Below are positions 56,063 through 64,000 of a DNA stretch of 64,000 bases, one piece after another (position 1 is the stretch's first letter; each line of letters begins with the position of its first letter). Both the position numbers and the translations under genes were made by a program. The notes under the pieces were generated by a model that saw only the letters and a list, made by a program, of their open reading frames with translations, had not been told where the DNA came from and did no database searches. Origin of the DNA: Thalassobacterium sedimentorum (GTDB taxonomy: Bacteria; Verrucomicrobiota; Verrucomicrobiia; Opitutales; Coraliomargaritaceae); contig NZ_JARXIC010000015.1 in NCBI RefSeq assembly GCF_031127905.1, positions 1-64,000 on the forward strand, read 5' to 3'.

Positions 56063-58351
56063 TTATTTGGACTTGAGTAGGCTGTGGAGTGCGTCACTCA
56101 TTTCTTTTATACGATAGGGCTTCGGTACCACCGCCTTAAATGGCGAGTTCTTGTGGTTCGACATGACGTCGGAAGTGGTATAGCCGCTGGAAGCAATCGC
56201 GATTAGTTCAGGATCGTAAGTGAGGAGGATTTTCGCAGCTTCTTCGCCTCCCATTCCACCTGGTACGGTCAGATCAAATACGCAGGCATCGAAAGGAGTG
56301 TTGGCCTCTTTAGCGGCTTTATAGGCAGTGATTGCTTCATTGCCGTCTGTGGAATATACGACCTCGTAGCCCAATACCGTTAGGATTTCTCCGGCGACCA
56401 TCATCATCGCTTCCATGTCATCCATGACTAAGATTCGGCCTTTGCCCCGATGAATGGTTTCTTCGGGAGGCGCCGGAGTCGTTATTGTGCGGTTGGTTTG
56501 CTCGTCTATCTGTTGTACGCTTTTAGGGAGATACACCCGGAAGATAGAGCCGTGGCCGAGGGAGGAGTCGGCTGTAATAGTGCCTTTATGAGTATGTATG
56601 ATTGAGTAGGAAGAGGCGAGCCCGAGGCCATTGCCGTGTTCTTTGGTCGTGAAGTATGGATCGAATATACGTTTGAGGTTACTGGGAGAAATTCCAGTGC
56701 CATTATCACGTACTTCAATGCATACGTAATTTCCTGCGCTAAGCGCGGGGACCTCGGAGGGGCGCACTTTCAAGTTGCGAATGCGGATGTGAATGTTGCC
56801 GCCATTGGGCATTGCTTGGTCGGCATTAATGATTAGATTGTTAACGACTTGGCTGATCTGTCCTTTATCGGCATCAACGGGCCAGAGATCTGGATCCATC
56901 GTGACTTCGCATTTTACGTTTGAACCGCGCAATATGAACTGGGCAGATTCTTCGACCATTTCAGAGACGGTTGTCACCTCGAGTATGGGGGCTCCGCCTT
57001 TTGAGAATGTGAGTAGTTGTTGTGTTAGTGATTTTGCTTGTAGGGCAGCTTTCTCCGCTGCGATCAGTTTTAGGGAATGTTTATGGCTTTCGTCCAGCTC
57101 GATTCGGACCATTGAAATGTTGCCCAGTATTGCTGTTAACATATTGTTGAAGTCGTGAGCGATGCCACCTGCCAGCAAGCTGATCGAGTTGAGCTTCTCC
57201 GCATTGAAAAGTTCCTTTTCTTTCTTCTTTTCCCAAGTGATATCACGCAGTACGGTGATGGCTCCGTGCTGTTTGCCATCCTCATCACGGATTTCACACA
57301 TTTCAAGGGTTACGTTTAGGTGATTGCCATCGGCTCTTTCCAGTTGAAGTCCGAGTTTGGTGGCGATTCCGGTCAGTCCGGGGTCGATCATGGCACTCGT
57401 GAGGTCTTTGATTATTTTCCCGGTTTTTGGGTGTTTAACTTTGAGTACTTCGGCTAAAGGACGATCGAGTGCCTCATTGCTGGAAATGCCAAGGAGCCTA
57501 GTGGCTTCTTGGTTGAGGCGTTCGATATGTCCTGCTTGGTCCGTGGCAATGACGGCATCGGTAATCGAGTCGAGTGTGATTGCGAGGCGTTCTTTTTCTC
57601 GTTTGAGACCGATCTCGGCCTGCTTACGCTGGGTGATATCACGTAGGATGACGAGCAAAGCACTTTCGCCTTCCCAGATGAGGTCGACCGCAGCGAGTTC
57701 AACGATGCGTGTGAGATCATTGTAGTCGGGGATCTCGAGTTCGGTGATTTCGCCGCCTTTGACTTCGAAGGGGAAAATCTCTCCTACCAGTTGGTTCGGC
57801 TGAGCCTCGAGTAGTTGTCCCGCTGCCGGATTGAGAAATTTAATTTCGTATGCGCATGATAAGATGAGCATGGCATCGGTATTCGCATCGAAAATTCGGC
57901 GTAGTAATGACTCTCGATATTGAATTTCGGCAGTGTTGGCTTCTAAGCTTCGTAATAAGTTAGAACGTTCAATTGCATAGCGTATCGAGCGACGCAGGAC
58001 TTCTCCGTTTAAACGATCTTTAAATAGGTAATCCTGTGCGCCGACTTGTAGAGCTTCCAGTGAGAGTTCTTCATCATCAGCACCTGTTAGCACAATAATG
58101 ACTTCATCGTCTGCAGCAGCCATGATAGTGCGCAAAGTATGGATGCCTTGGCTGTCGGGGAGACTCAGGTCGAGTAATATGATATCGTAGCGCTTCTTTT
58201 TAAGTTTTTCGACGCCATCGGCCATACGCTTGACAGTGGTGATGCTGAAATTCAGCATAGATAAATCCAAATATTCGGCTACGAGATTGGCATCTGCTGC
58301 ATTGTCTTCAAATAACAGTATTTCGATCGTTTTTGGTTCGGCAGTCGGCAT
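56063..58351 (-). CDS. Hybrid sensor: receiver-PAS-PAS-histidine kinase-receiver
   Basis: A soluble 762-residue phosphorelay protein. The start MPTAEPKTIEILLFEDNAAD at 58351 begins an N-terminal receiver (phospho-Asp in DIILLDLSLPDSQG), then two PAS regions at about 150-260 and 265-390, HisKA with His in GGIAHDFNNMLTAILGN, HATPase motifs NLIINADQAMPNG, VRDNGTGISPSNLKRIFDPY and GNGLGLASSY, and a second receiver (DACVFDLTVPGGMGGEEA). No membrane segment. The two receivers, one ahead of and one after the kinase, allow branched input. It is 45 nt downstream of another kinase gene, same strand, likely one operon. Confidence 0.92.
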   Translation of the reverse strand: MPTAEPKTIEILLFEDNAADANLVAEYLDLSMLNFSITTVKRMADGVEKLKKKRYDIILLDLSLPDSQGIHTLRTIMAAADDEVIIVLTGADDEELSLEALQVGAQDYLFKDRLNGEVLRRSIRYAIERSNLLRSLEANTAEIQYRESLLRRIFDANTDAMLILSCAYEIKFLNPAAGQLLEAQPNQLVGEIFPFEVKGGEITELEIPDYNDLTRIVELAAVDLIWEGESALLVILRDITQRKQAEIGLKREKERLAITLDSITDAVIATDQAGHIERLNQEATRLLGISSNEALDRPLAEVLKVKHPKTGKIIKDLTSAMIDPGLTGIATKLGLQLERADGNHLNVTLEMCEIRDEDGKQHGAITVLRDITWEKKKEKELFNAEKLNSISLLAGGIAHDFNNMLTAILGNISMVRIELDESHKHSLKLIAAEKAALQAKSLTQQLLTFSKGGAPILEVTTVSEMVEESAQFILRGSNVKCEVTMDPDLWPVDADKGQISQVVNNLIINADQAMPNGGNIHIRIRNLKVRPSEVPALSAGNYVCIEVRDNGTGISPSNLKRIFDPYFTTKEHGNGLGLASSYSIIHTHKGTITADSSLGHGSIFRVYLPKSVQQIDEQTNRTITTPAPPEETIHRGKGRILVMDDMEAMMMVAGEILTVLGYEVVYSTDGNEAITAYKAAKEANTPFDACVFDLTVPGGMGGEEAAKILLTYDPELIAIASSGYTTSDVMSNHKNSPFKAVVPKPYRIKEMSDALHSLLKSK

Positions 58352-58396
58352 GGTTGTGTATTTGTTTTTGTACTTAAATACTGTGGAAATCAATTT

Positions 58397-59551
58397 TTAA
58401 GCGAGGCTTTGTGCATCGGCTTTATCCAATGCGACATAGAAGGTGCTGCCATGGCCTGGGTGTGATTGGAACCATATGCGTCCACCGTGTTGTTCAGCGA
58501 TTTTTTTACTGATGGCAAGGCCGATTCCAGAGCCATCATATTCATCGCGGGTATGTAGGCGGCGGAATAAGTCAAAAAGAACATCGTGATAGTCTGGGTC
58601 GATGCCGATACCTTGATCTTTAATGCTGACAATGCATTGCCCTGAAGCTTCGTTTTTGCTGCCATCTTTAAAAGTGACATTTACATGAGGTGTTGCTTGC
58701 GGGCGATTGAATTTAATTGCGTTTGCTAGTAGGTTTTGGAAAAGGCGTGTGAGGCGCACGCTGTCACCCATCACGACAGGAGCGGTGTCCACGGCGATGG
58801 TGATTTCGGCTCTAGTTTCGCGTATGTTCGCTCTTAAGTTGTCGATCGCATGTGCCATGATGTCTTCAAGGTCGAGTGGTTCAAATGCTTTGTCGGATTT
58901 ATCTAGACGGGCATAGCTAAGCAAATCTTCAATCAAGCTGCGCATGCGGTCGGCGCCCTCACATGCGTAGCTAATGTAGCGACGTGCTCGATCATCCAGA
59001 GCCTTAGGGGAACGTTCTTGTAGTAGGCGCAAGTAGCTGGTGATCATGCGTAGAGGCTCGCGCATGTCGTGAGAGGCAATCGAGGCGAAGTTGGCGAGTT
59101 CCGCATTGGCGCTGCGTACTTCGGCGAGTGCTGATTCGGATCGTTTTTCAACCTCTAATGAGCTTTCAGGTAATGGTTGTAGCAGGCCGGACAGATAGGT
59201 GTCGGTCTGGCCTGGTAGGCGGCAGAGGCGGGCCGATAGCTTAAAGCCTGTGACGCGTTGACTTGCTGGTTTATCCAAGTGTAAGTGAAATTCAATTGGT
59301 TGGTTGTCCGTGCGAGCCAAATCCAGTGCATCCAGAAACGCGGCATGCTGCGATTCTTGGATTCTCATCAGGAATTCTGTGAGGTCGTTGAGAGAATCGG
59401 ATGGTTTTAGACCTAGAAGTCTTTTACTGTGGGCATCGCAATGAATTTGGTCATTCGCATCGAGTTGCCAAAATCCGACTCCACTGACATCGAGCGCATT
59501 CTGGAGCGCGATGAGTTGATTATTCATTTCGTGATGAGGGGCGGTGGCCAT
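58397..59551 (-). CDS. PAS histidine kinase (phytochrome-type kinase core)
   Basis: A soluble kinase of 384 residues. A PAS region at about 12-125 (VGFWQLDANDQIHCDAHSKR) is followed by HisKA with the acceptor His in FASIASHDMREPLRMITSYL and HATPase with NLLANAIKFNRP, KDQGIGIDPDYHDVLFDLF and DGSGIGLAISKKIAEQHGG. The HD-M-REPLR form of the H box is the type found in phytochrome-like and cyanobacterial kinases. Upstream of the hybrid sensor, so it may phosphorylate its N-terminal receiver. Its start could also be at the internal Met (MNNQLIALQN). Confidence 0.9.
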   Translation of the reverse strand: MATAPHHEMNNQLIALQNALDVSGVGFWQLDANDQIHCDAHSKRLLGLKPSDSLNDLTEFLMRIQESQHAAFLDALDLARTDNQPIEFHLHLDKPASQRVTGFKLSARLCRLPGQTDTYLSGLLQPLPESSLEVEKRSESALAEVRSANAELANFASIASHDMREPLRMITSYLRLLQERSPKALDDRARRYISYACEGADRMRSLIEDLLSYARLDKSDKAFEPLDLEDIMAHAIDNLRANIRETRAEITIAVDTAPVVMGDSVRLTRLFQNLLANAIKFNRPQATPHVNVTFKDGSKNEASGQCIVSIKDQGIGIDPDYHDVLFDLFRRLHTRDEYDGSGIGLAISKKIAEQHGGRIWFQSHPGHGSTFYVALDKADAQSLA

Positions 59552-59870
59552 TGGTGGATTGAGTATCTTTATAGAGCTTACGCTATGTTTGGTGCCATCG
59601 GCAACTTCTTATACTGTGGCATTTGCCCTATGAGGCTTGGCGTTAATTGGGTTGGGTGCAGTATGTTCGTTTTGCATTTCATGAGGTGGGGAGGTGGGCT
59701 GAGCAAGCTGGATTGATCGAGTTGTTTATTGCCTGTCGACTTTAGGTTACCTGTTTGTGCTTAATCTGACTTTGACGTGAAAGCTGGCAGTGAGTTGTCC
59801 TATTTTAAGAATTCCTAACTTGTATTATAAGTCTTTATTATTAGATTATCTAAACTCAATAAAAAGTTTG

Positions 59871-59885
59871 ATTAGTCTGACTAAT
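59871..59885. promoter_or_regulatory. Perfect palindrome, possible operator
   Basis: ATTAGTC-T-GACTAAT is an exact inverted repeat in the AT-rich 536-nt region between the divergent kinase operon and the 2-oxoacid dehydrogenase gene. The nearby AATCTGACT (59764 on) shares its half-site. The rest of the region (59552-60087) shows no gene. Confidence 0.4.
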
Positions 59886-59930
59886 TTTGAAGACTGTCCT
59901 CAACTTTGGTTAGTATAGAGGGTAGTAGTT

Positions 59931-59959
59931 GGCTCGAGCGTTTGGTAGGCGCTCGGGCC
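59931..59959 (+). terminator. Stem-loop in the 59.6-60.1 kb intergenic region
   Basis: GGCTCGAGCG (59931-59940) pairs with CGCTCGGGCC (59950-59959), one G-U pair, followed by ATTTGCATTTTAG. It is a leader structure for the downstream dehydrogenase gene or a terminator of unseen upstream transcription. Confidence 0.35.
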
Positions 59960-60087
59960 ATTTGCATTTTAGGGCAGGGAAGAGTAGTTTGATTCATACT
60001 TGCTAGGCGACAGGGAGCTGCCTTTAGTAGTCCTTTAATTGTCACGCATTGATCGTTCCCACAACGGGATAATCACCTATACATTAC

Positions 60088-63000
60088 ATGCCGAAATCAG
60101 CATCTAAAGCGACCTCACAACTCGAATCTGCCACCCGCCTCGCTCTCTTGCGTTCGCTGTGGCGCAGTCGTCTTGGCGATTTACGGGAGCAGAGCCTGAT
60201 TCGACAGGGGAAGGGATGGTTTCACATTTCTGGGATGGGGCATGAGGCATTGGCTGCGGTGGCTTTGTCACTGGAACCGGAGGATTATGCATTCCCGTAT
60301 TATCGTGACCGTGCTTTTTGTTTACAGCGCGGGCTCACAGATCGCGACATGGCATTGGCGTTTTATGCTAAGCGGGACTCTTCGAGTGGTGGGCGTCAGT
60401 TAACTGGGCATTTCAGTGATCGGGCGCTCAATATATGGAGTCACCCCTCGCCAGTTGCTGTGCATCTATTACCAGCTTGTGGCGCTGCCTGGGGGATGCA
60501 ATTGGATGGTAAGAATAGCGTAGTGTATGCCTCTTTGGGGGAGGCATCTGCACGGCAGGGGGATTTTTTTGAAGCTGTCTGTTTCGCGAAAGAACGTAAG
60601 CTCCCAATGGTCTTCGTGGTTGAGGATAATCGGATTGCCATTAGTACGTCGACGGCTGAGACCAACCCAATTGCGCTTGGAGTGTTAAATCAGGATGAAT
60701 GGCGTCGCGTCGATGGAAGTGATGTCGAAGCGGTGGCTGCTGTGGGAAATGCGGCGGTCGCGCATGCACGTGCTGGCAAGGGCCCTGCATTTATTTGGTG
60801 TGATGTGGAGCGTTTTTCCAATCATTCCAGCGCGGATGATCAGCGAATGTATCGAGGCGTTGATGAACTTGATGCTATGCATCAACGCGATCCAATAGCA
60901 GTCTTCCAACAGCGTATGATTGAGGATGGCCTGTTGACGGAGACAGAGGCAGTGCGGCTTGAAGAGGAGCTGCGTGAGGAGATCCGTGCCGCATATCGCG
61001 GAGCTGGCGCTGCTCAAGATCCCTTGGCGGCCGAGTGTGGTGTGCATTTGACGGGTGAATTAAGCACGCCGGACACAATGCCAGAGCTGCAATTGGGTGA
61101 GTCTTGTCGAATACTGGACGCCGTAAATCAGACCTTCCATGCTGCAATGGACACGATGCCTGATGTGGTATTTTTTGGTGAAGATATCGCGGACCCTAAG
61201 GGAGGCGTCTTTAATTTGACCAAGGGGCTTTCGCAGAAGGATCCCTTGCGTGCTGTGAATTCTCCTTTGGCGGAATCCACTATTATGGGAGTTTCGGTGG
61301 GGCTCGCTTCTTATGGTAAACGGCCATGTTTCGAGATTCAATTTGTCGATTTTATTTATCCAGGTTGGAATCAATTGGTGTCCAATATGGCGACTTTACG
61401 CTGGCGTAGTTATGGGCATTGGAAATGTCCATTGGTCATTTACGCGCCGTGCGGTGGTTATTTACCGGGTGGTGCATTGTGGCACAGTCAATCGGGGGAG
61501 GGATCCTTTGCGCGCGTGCCAGGGATACGAGTGGTGGTACCTTCGACGCCGGCAGATGCGGCTGGCCTTTTTTGGACGGCTCTGCAGGGCGAAGATCCGA
61601 CAATTATTTTATTACCCAAACACCTCATGTGGGCTGCGCAAGCGACAAAGAGAGTCAAACCAGTCCCTTTGGGGAAGGCACGTATTGTTCGTGAAGGCTT
61701 ACTGGTGACCTTGGTGACATGGGGGAATTGTGTCGAGTTGGTAGAAGACACACTGGCTGGAATGGATACTGAGGTGGATATTGAGTTGATTGACCTTCGA
61801 TCGATACAGCCATGGGATCGTGAAGGGCTTGCAGATTCCATACAAAAGACTGGACGTTTGTTGGTAGTTCAGGAAGATAATATTAGTGCTAGTGTGGGGC
61901 AAATGATCGTGGCTGAAATGTGCGCGCGCAGCGATGTCATGCAGAGTCTTAAAAGTCCTCCGGTTATTGTTTCCAAGGCTGATGTTCATGTTGGCTTTAA
62001 TCCTATTTACGAGTACGCGGCATTGCCCGATCAGCAGCGTATTACTCTTGCTTTGGAGCGTTTGCTCGCGTCCACTCTACAATCTTCCCTAGACGATAGC
62101 GCACAGGCATCACATGCTCGCGCTGAAGACTCCTCCGCACCTGCTATGATTGCTTCAGAAGAATCGAGCTCATCTCGCTCCAGTAAAATGATTACCGTGC
62201 CAATTCTAGGCGAAGGTATTCGTGTGGCTCGCGTTGTATCAATCCTGAAGAAAAGTGGAGCCGCTGTGAAGGCAGACGATCCACTGTGTGAGGTGGAGAC
62301 TGATAAGGCTGTTTTTCCGATCGAATGTGATGAGGATGGAGTGCTCGGTGAATGGTTGATCCGTGAAGACGATGAAGTGCAGGTCGGTCAGGAATTGATC
62401 GCTTTGAGTATGGCTGGCGAGACTCACATTGAGCCCACGTCAGTTTCTGAACCGGTGGCATCAGCAGCTCCAATACCCTATGAGGCGCTAAAGCGGACTG
62501 GAGGGCTGTCACAGGAGGCGGTTAAGCAGTTGCAAGGTATTGTGCCGGCAACTATTGATGTGACGTGTCGTTGGGAGACTGTCAGGGATGCACGGCTACG
62601 TAGTAAGCAAACGCCTGGTGGCACGCTTTCCACGGCAACGATGGCAGCTTGGGCAGTAATCCAAGCGATGAAGAAGCATGAGCGCTTTGCATCGGTTGTG
62701 CGTAGAAATGATCTTGTATATGATCCAGATCGATTTGATCTGGGTGTGGCAGTCGCACTGCCAGGCGATGCCTTGGAAACGGCAGTAGTTAAGAATGCGA
62801 ATTCTTTGGATTGGGATGCTTTTCCAGAAGTATTCAATAAAGCACTACGTCGCACACGGCATGGTGAGGTGGAGTCTAAGAATCGCGTGCCTTTGACAAT
62901 CTCAAGCATGGGGGCCTATAATGTGCGTTCGGCAATTCCAATTGTAGTGCCGCCGTCGATCGCGACTCTTTTTATCGGGGCTCCATATCTGTTGCCGGAT

Positions 63001-63138
63001 CCTAAATCTAAAAGTGGCGCTACGATGGAAGTGGCCTCCTTAGTGTTGACCTTCGATCATCGCTGGATCAATGGTGTCGGTGCCGCGGCTTTCTTATCTG
63101 ACGTGCGTAAGGGGATCGAGCGTTTTGATTTGGTTTAG
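60088..63138 (+). CDS. Single-chain 2-oxoacid dehydrogenase: E1alpha-E1beta-lipoyl-E2 fusion
   Basis: A 1016-residue chain. Residues about 15-320 are E1alpha (thiamine-diphosphate site around [17 protein letters not shown] and [14 protein letters not shown]). About 335-660 is E1beta ([20 protein letters not shown], active-site His466 in [31 protein letters not shown]). A Ser/Ala linker (664-699) leads to a lipoyl domain with Lys740 in [11 protein letters not shown] second linker leads to an E2 acyltransferase core of about 215 residues ending [17 protein letters not shown]. There is no peripheral-subunit-binding domain, which is not needed if E1 is covalently joined. The E2 motif is DHRxxNG, with Asn995 for the usual Asp. 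The substrate is unclear (branched-chain or acetoin/pyruvate type). E3 is not in the window. Confidence 0.88.
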   Translation: MPKSASKATSQLESATRLALLRSLWRSRLGDLREQSLIRQGKGWFHISGMGHEALAAVALSLEPEDYAFPYYRDRAFCLQRGLTDRDMALAFYAKRDSSSGGRQLTGHFSDRALNIWSHPSPVAVHLLPACGAAWGMQLDGKNSVVYASLGEASARQGDFFEAVCFAKERKLPMVFVVEDNRIAISTSTAETNPIALGVLNQDEWRRVDGSDVEAVAAVGNAAVAHARAGKGPAFIWCDVERFSNHSSADDQRMYRGVDELDAMHQRDPIAVFQQRMIEDGLLTETEAVRLEEELREEIRAAYRGAGAAQDPLAAECGVHLTGELSTPDTMPELQLGESCRILDAVNQTFHAAMDTMPDVVFFGEDIADPKGGVFNLTKGLSQKDPLRAVNSPLAESTIMGVSVGLASYGKRPCFEIQFVDFIYPGWNQLVSNMATLRWRSYGHWKCPLVIYAPCGGYLPGGALWHSQSGEGSFARVPGIRVVVPSTPADAAGLFWTALQGEDPTIILLPKHLMWAAQATKRVKPVPLGKARIVREGLLVTLVTWGNCVELVEDTLAGMDTEVDIELIDLRSIQPWDREGLADSIQKTGRLLVVQEDNISASVGQMIVAEMCARSDVMQSLKSPPVIVSKADVHVGFNPIYEYAALPDQQRITLALERLLASTLQSSLDDSAQASHARAEDSSAPAMIASEESSSSRSSKMITVPILGEGIRVARVVSILKKSGAAVKADDPLCEVETDKAVFPIECDEDGVLGEWLIREDDEVQVGQELIALSMAGETHIEPTSVSEPVASAAPIPYEALKRTGGLSQEAVKQLQGIVPATIDVTCRWETVRDARLRSKQTPGGTLSTATMAAWAVIQAMKKHERFASVVRRNDLVYDPDRFDLGVAVALPGDALETAVVKNANSLDWDAFPEVFNKALRRTRHGEVESKNRVPLTISSMGAYNVRSAIPIVVPPSIATLFIGAPYLLPDPKSKSGATMEVASLVLTFDHRWINGVGAAAFLSDVRKGIERFDLV

Positions 63139-63196
63139 GCTGCCAAGTCGTAGGTCTCTCTACTCGCTTTAGTTATTTATCGATTACTTGCGATGC

Positions 63197-63655
63197 TCAC
63201 TTTTGTCCCGGGCGATAAATGTGGGTCGTGCGTGCGAAGGTTTCCAGGAAGACCGCAACTAATTTAGACATGCTTTTCATTTCTTGTTGTAGTAGTCTGC
63301 TCTCTTCTACGATTGGGCTGAAGTTGGGAGATATCTTTTTACGATTTTTTAGCTTAATACGTTTGAAGCCCATTCTATATTGAGGGAAGTCTCGCTGCTC
63401 GATTATAGTACTCGCGATTAGGGTGACGCCGCGGTGTCTTGTGTCTGCGCAAATTTTCTTATAAAGTTCTTTGGTGGCAACTTCGGGTCCTTCAATGATT
63501 TGAATGATATTGCCATCGGAGTGAAGTAAGAGTCCGGTGATGCCACGTTCGGCATTGCGCTTTTCTGATGCGTGTAATAGCTCCAATAAGGCATCTTCTG
63601 TCAGCTCTGGTTCAGCGGTGCTAATGTAGATGATTTGATGGAGGTGGCCGCTCAT
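63197..63655 (-). CDS. BLUF-domain blue-light photoreceptor
   Basis: A flavin (FAD) blue-light sensor of 152 residues. The BLUF core is at about 4-98: Tyr10 in HQIIYISTA, Asn34 in EKRNAERGITGLLLH and Gln52 in IIQIIEGPE match the three photocycle residues, and Met95 in PQYRMGF sits at the usual Met position. The C-terminal helices (about 105-145) have no known output domain, so it is a short stand-alone BLUF of the PixD type. Convergent with the dehydrogenase gene. Confidence 0.88.
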   Translation of the reverse strand: MSGHLHQIIYISTAEPELTEDALLELLHASEKRNAERGITGLLLHSDGNIIQIIEGPEVATKELYKKICADTRHRGVTLIASTIIEQRDFPQYRMGFKRIKLKNRKKISPNFSPIVEESRLLQQEMKSMSKLVAVFLETFARTTHIYRPGQK

Positions 63656-63758
63656 GAGGTTTTATTTTCTATAGATTATGCTAGTGCTTTAATTGAGCTC
63701 AGATGTCAATTCTTCTGGTATTGATCCGTCTCTTGTTTTCGATTTTAATTGGTGTTCT

Positions 63759-64000
63759 ATGACTGAACGCTGTAAGCATTGTGCAACTCCATACACTGAG
63801 AGCTCTGGTGTGAATGGATTTTGTTGTGCAGGCTGTGAACAGGTATATGCGCTCATTCGCCAGCAAGGTCATGACGATTATTATCGCTTGCAGGATCGAG
63901 TGGCACAACCGCTGAAGGATCGGGCGCTTGAGGAGGTCGATTTGCAGGCGCTTGAGCGGGCTCAAGTTAAGGTAGAGGCTGGGGCTAGTACTGGACATGC
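63759..64000 (+). CDS. Heavy-metal P-type ATPase, N-terminal part (CcoI/FixI-like), cut by the window end
   Basis: The reading from ATG at 63759 gives 80 residues and runs off the window. MTERCKHCATPY followed by NGFCCAGCEQVYALIRQQG and DDYYRL is the Cys-rich N-terminal domain found before cytochrome-oxidase-linked copper ATPases (CcoI/FixI). It has the CxxC pair and the CCAGC motif. The catalytic ATPase lies beyond the window. A cbb3 oxidase cluster is expected next. Confidence 0.8.
   Translation, partial: MTERCKHCATPYTESSGVNGFCCAGCEQVYALIRQQGHDDYYRLQDRVAQPLKDRALEEVDLQALERAQVKVEAGASTGH

Noticed and set aside
59429-59716. 95-residue plus-strand frame over the start of the PAS kinase
   Set aside because: It overlaps the conserved PAS coding region antisense and has no family features.

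Overview
The window reads as ordinary chromosome from a free-living, Gram-negative, aerobic bacterium. The best guess is Verrucomicrobiota, order Opitutales/Puniceicoccales (Coraliomargarita-like). That is an impression from gene style: pyrimidine-rich leaders with few Shine-Dalgarno sequences, carboxynorspermidine decarboxylase, a Ski2-type helicase, a fused SecDF, and an ATP synthase b subunit with its own signal peptide. No 16S rRNA or tRNA gene was seen, so the placement is inference. Coding density is high and there is no prophage, CRISPR array or integron.

Layout. 0-8 kb: a REP-associated (RAYT-type) HUH transposase, a large DExH helicase, a PHP phosphatase, and a leftward cassette of sugar-phosphate transferase, acyl carrier protein, SDR reductase and AMP-forming ligase. 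8-12 kb: an M29-like aminopeptidase, an MscS channel with a partner protein, and a stand-alone methyltransferase matching the C-terminal module of ovothiol synthase. 12-21 kb: RNase P RNA, rpsT, a divergent pseudouridine synthase, yajC-secDF, recJ, a nucleotidyltransferase/GHMP-kinase fusion and tyrS. 21-27 kb: the cell-shape cluster mreB-mreC-mreD-mrdA, then lnt. 27-37 kb: housekeeping genes (pyk, folE2, a RodZ-like protein, prmA, purN, dnaJ, grpE, a ferredoxin, trmB). 37-44.5 kb: a complete F-type ATP synthase operon atpBEFHAGDC with structured RNA elements in its leader and between atpE and atpF. 44.5-48.5 kb: an SGNH hydrolase, a cyclic-nucleotide-binding histidine kinase coupled to a tiny membrane protein, nspC, and a deaminase with a signal peptide. 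48.6-56 kb: a TPP riboswitch and an eight-gene thiamine operon (thiC, thiS, a second thiE-like gene, thiE, thiG, thiH, thiF, thiD). 56-64 kb: two histidine kinases, a single-chain E1alpha-E1beta-lipoyl-E2 2-oxoacid dehydrogenase, a BLUF photoreceptor and the start of a copper-type P-ATPase.

The most notable items are: (1) three intergenic clusters of short palindromes, most with GTAG heads arranged as inverted pairs, in the same window as a RAYT-type transposase; (2) the 1016-residue fusion of all catalytic parts of a 2-oxoacid dehydrogenase except E3, with Asn in place of the usual Asp in the E2 DHRxxDG motif; (3) the nucleotidyltransferase-GHMP kinase fusion; (4) the stand-alone OvoA-like methyltransferase; (5) hairpins in the atp operon that could set subunit stoichiometry. 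No single feature amounts to a clear new defence or mobile system.
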